Assembly (NCBI GenBank): GCA_964387585.1
Contig: CAYLWW010000074.1
Span: 1 to 7,116, forward strand
DNA length: 7,116 nt
Direction: 5' to 3'
Source: CAYLWW01 sp964387585
GTDB taxonomy: Bacteria; Pseudomonadota; Alphaproteobacteria; Rickettsiales; Midichloriaceae
Shown piece by piece: positions 5,675 through 7,116 of this stretch (position 1 is the stretch's first letter; each line of letters begins with the position of its first letter). Below the pieces are notes generated by a model. That model worked only from the letters and a program-made list of their open reading frames with translations, made no database searches and was not told the DNA's origin. The translations under genes were made by a program, and so were the position numbers.

Positions 5675-6631
5675 TTATTTTAAGTTGTCTTCATTCTTAC
5701 GTTTGGCTCTTGGGTGAAATTTCATATAATCTTTGACTAAAGATTCAGAATCTATTTTGGTATAGCGTTGAGTAGCAGTTAAACTAGAATGACCTAGTAA
5801 TTCTTGAATCACCCTTAAATCAACGCCTTTACTTAACAAATGGGTAGCAAAGCTATGTCTAAAGGCATGAGGGGAAGTATAACTAGGTAGTCCTAAGCTC
5901 GACCTTATCAATCTTATTTTAGCTCTAAATACATCAGGATTAAGCTTTTTTCCTTGCGCTCCAACAAACAAAGCTCCTATTTTTTCTATATTATAAGGGC
6001 ATCTTTTTATATATTCCAGAACCGCTTCTCTTACTATTAGTAAAATTGGCACACTACGCTCTTTGTTACCCTTGCCTTTTACTGTAACATAGTCAATATC
6101 ATCCTGAAAATTTCTTAATGTCAAAGAAAGAACTTCTCCTATACGCAACCCACAACCATACAAGAGTAGCACTATAGCATAATCACGTAAACCTATCCAA
6201 ATCTCTTGGCTAGTTTGTATATTGCTTATAACAGAAGTAACTTTCATTGCGGATTGCACAGTAAGGGCACGAGGAAGAGGTTTAACAACTCTTCGAATTT
6301 TTATGATGAAAATTTCTTGATTTGTTATGCCATATATCTTTTCTAAATAATTAAAAAATCCTCTAATTACAGAAAGTGCACGAGCATTAGAAATAGATTT
6401 TATAGAGCTTTGTTTTCTATAAGCTAACCAAGCTCTAAAATCTCTTACAGTTAAATTAGCTAAAAGGTTTGGTGTAATAGATTCTGCAGTATGTGAATAT
6501 ATAAATTCTAAAAAATAGTGAAGATCAGTTTTATATGCTTTTAAAGTATGTATAGAATAATGTCTTTGATTTTTTAAATATAGATACCAACTATCTATAT
6601 ACTCTTTTGTAATAGGAGATATATCCATCAT
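5675..6631 (-). CDS. xerC: Tyrosine recombinase XerC
   Basis: XerC acts with XerD at the chromosomal dif site to resolve chromosome dimers before cell division. The 318-aa protein has the expected N-terminal SAM-like core-binding domain (about 8-100, including HYSIHTLKAYKTDL and ARALSVIRGFFNYLE) and the C-terminal catalytic domain (about 118-300). All six catalytic residues are visible: R163 (GCGLRIGE), K187 (VKGKGNKER), H255 and R258 (HAFRHS), H281 (LLGHSS) and the nucleophile Y290 (TQRYTK). The LPRAL linker and RALSVIR segment favour XerC over XerD, but XerC and XerD are close relatives. Two adjacent ATGs exist; the first has an AGAAG ribosome-binding-like site 6 bases ahead. It is divergent from trmD and followed by 176 bp before rpmI. 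It is not next to an integrative element, which fits the housekeeping role. Confidence 0.9.
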   Translation of the reverse strand: MMDISPITKEYIDSWYLYLKNQRHYSIHTLKAYKTDLHYFLEFIYSHTAESITPNLLANLTVRDFRAWLAYRKQSSIKSISNARALSVIRGFFNYLEKIYGITNQEIFIIKIRRVVKPLPRALTVQSAMKVTSVISNIQTSQEIWIGLRDYAIVLLLYGCGLRIGEVLSLTLRNFQDDIDYVTVKGKGNKERSVPILLIVREAVLEYIKRCPYNIEKIGALFVGAQGKKLNPDVFRAKIRLIRSSLGLPSYTSPHAFRHSFATHLLSKGVDLRVIQELLGHSSLTATQRYTKIDSESLVKDYMKFHPRAKRKNEDNLK

Positions 6632-6647
6632 TCATTCTTCTAATTTA

Positions 6648-6661
6648 AAAATCCAAAACTT
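6648..6661 (-). repeat. 14-bp motif upstream of xerC, copy 2
   Basis: The minus strand has AAGTTTTGGATTTT, 17-30 bp before the first xerC ATG, identical to the copy ahead of fliF at 2453-2466. Directly upstream lies TTTTATTAAAA, which in the fliF copy is on the other side. Function unknown. Confidence 0.35.
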
Positions 6662-6732
6662 TTTAATAAAATATTGCTATATCACTCTTAGCATAATAGA
6701 TTTACCAACTAAAAATATATTTAAGTTTATAA

Positions 6733-6762
6733 TTGACTTATAAAAATAAAAACTCATTTAAA
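6733..6762 (+). promoter_or_regulatory. Possible trmD promoter
   Basis: TTGACT (6733-6738, 5 of 6 matches to the -35 consensus) is followed after 18 bp by TTTAAA (6757-6762, 4 of 6), which would start transcription about 12 nt before trmD. A perfect TATAAT at 6771-6776 is only 4 bases from the ATG, so it could be a -10 only for an implausibly shortened message. Moderate to weak support. Confidence 0.28.
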
Positions 6763-6780
6763 AAGAATAATATAATAAGA

Positions 6781-7116
6781 ATGTGGAAAGTAAATATATT
6801 AAGTCTATTTCCTCAAATTTTTCCTGGTCCTTTAGCGTATTCCATAACTGGTAAAGCTATGCTTAAAGGCTTATGGGAATTGAAATCTCATGATATAAGG
6901 GATTATGCGATAGATAAGCATAAAACAGTTGATGATACTCCGTATGGTGGGGGGCAGGGCATGATTATTAAACCAGATGTATTGGGTAGAGCTATAGAAG
7001 ATCTTTTTTTACCTAATGCTATGCCAATATTCTACTTATCTCCTAGAGGTAGGGTATTTAATCAGTCTATTGCTCATGAGCTAATAGAGCGTTCTGAAAT
7101 AAACTTAATATGTGGT
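6781..7116 (+). CDS. trmD: tRNA (guanine-37-N1)-methyltransferase TrmD, 5' part
   Basis: TrmD methylates N1 of G37 next to the anticodon using S-adenosylmethionine, preventing +1 frameshifting; it is usually essential. The 112 residues visible are the N-terminal half of the SPOUT (trefoil-knot) domain. They start MWKVNILSLFPQIFPGPL as in the family, then GKAMLKGLWEL, the loop VDDTPYGGGQGMIIKPDVL (50-68, binding region YGGGxGM) and LSPRGRVFN (86-94) of the knot. The sequence is cut at LICG, the beginning of the LICGRYEGIDER motif, so the rest lies beyond the window; full proteins are about 230-250 aa. The ATG is set by the family N-terminus, and only a weak purine stretch (ATAAGA) precedes it. 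It is the only gene here on the plus strand and is divergent from xerC. Confidence 0.96.
   Translation, partial: MWKVNILSLFPQIFPGPLAYSITGKAMLKGLWELKSHDIRDYAIDKHKTVDDTPYGGGQGMIIKPDVLGRAIEDLFLPNAMPIFYLSPRGRVFNQSIAHELIERSEINLICG

Noticed and set aside
5675..6631. Tyrosine recombinase as an integrase of a mobile island
   Set aside because: Length, full N-terminal core-binding domain and close resemblance to housekeeping XerC, with no attachment-like repeats or cargo genes adjacent, argue for the chromosomal dif recombinase.

Overview
This AT-rich window (roughly 30% G+C by eye) looks like chromosomal DNA of an alphaproteobacterium of the order Rickettsiales or a close relative. The reasons are the strong A/T bias, wide AT-rich spacers, genes scattered outside their usual operons (a lone nuoI, a lone fliF, rpmI-rplT without infC), rickettsia-like NuoI, XerC and TrmD sequences, and a decayed IS982-type transposase. 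The assignment comes from recognising protein sequence, not from a search.

All genes but one lie on the minus strand. From right to left the order is: xerC (site-specific recombinase for chromosome dimer resolution); rpmI-rplT (ribosomal proteins L35 and L20, with a good own promoter and clear Shine-Dalgarno sites); a membrane fatty acyl desaturase with an unusual repeated C-terminal tail; nuoI (iron-sulfur subunit of respiratory complex I); fliF (flagellar MS-ring protein); tRNA-Val(TAC) and tRNA-Asp(GTC) in tandem with a terminator-like hairpin; and the left end of a broken IS982-family element. At the right edge the 5' part of trmD (tRNA m1G37 methyltransferase) reads on the plus strand, divergent from xerC and cut by the window end.

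The genes do not form one functional unit. They are housekeeping genes (translation, respiration, chromosome segregation) with two less ordinary members. The first is an apparently intact fliF, which implies that the organism has, or recently had, flagellar machinery, although well-known Rickettsia lack it. The second is a stearoyl-CoA-desaturase-type enzyme with all expected metal ligands and a C-terminal tail made of a 36-residue repeat occurring about two and a half times. I see no CRISPR array, toxin-antitoxin pair, phage module or other defence-type system. The observations most worth following are the desaturase tail, the isolated fliF, and a 14-bp sequence shared by the upstream regions of fliF and xerC.
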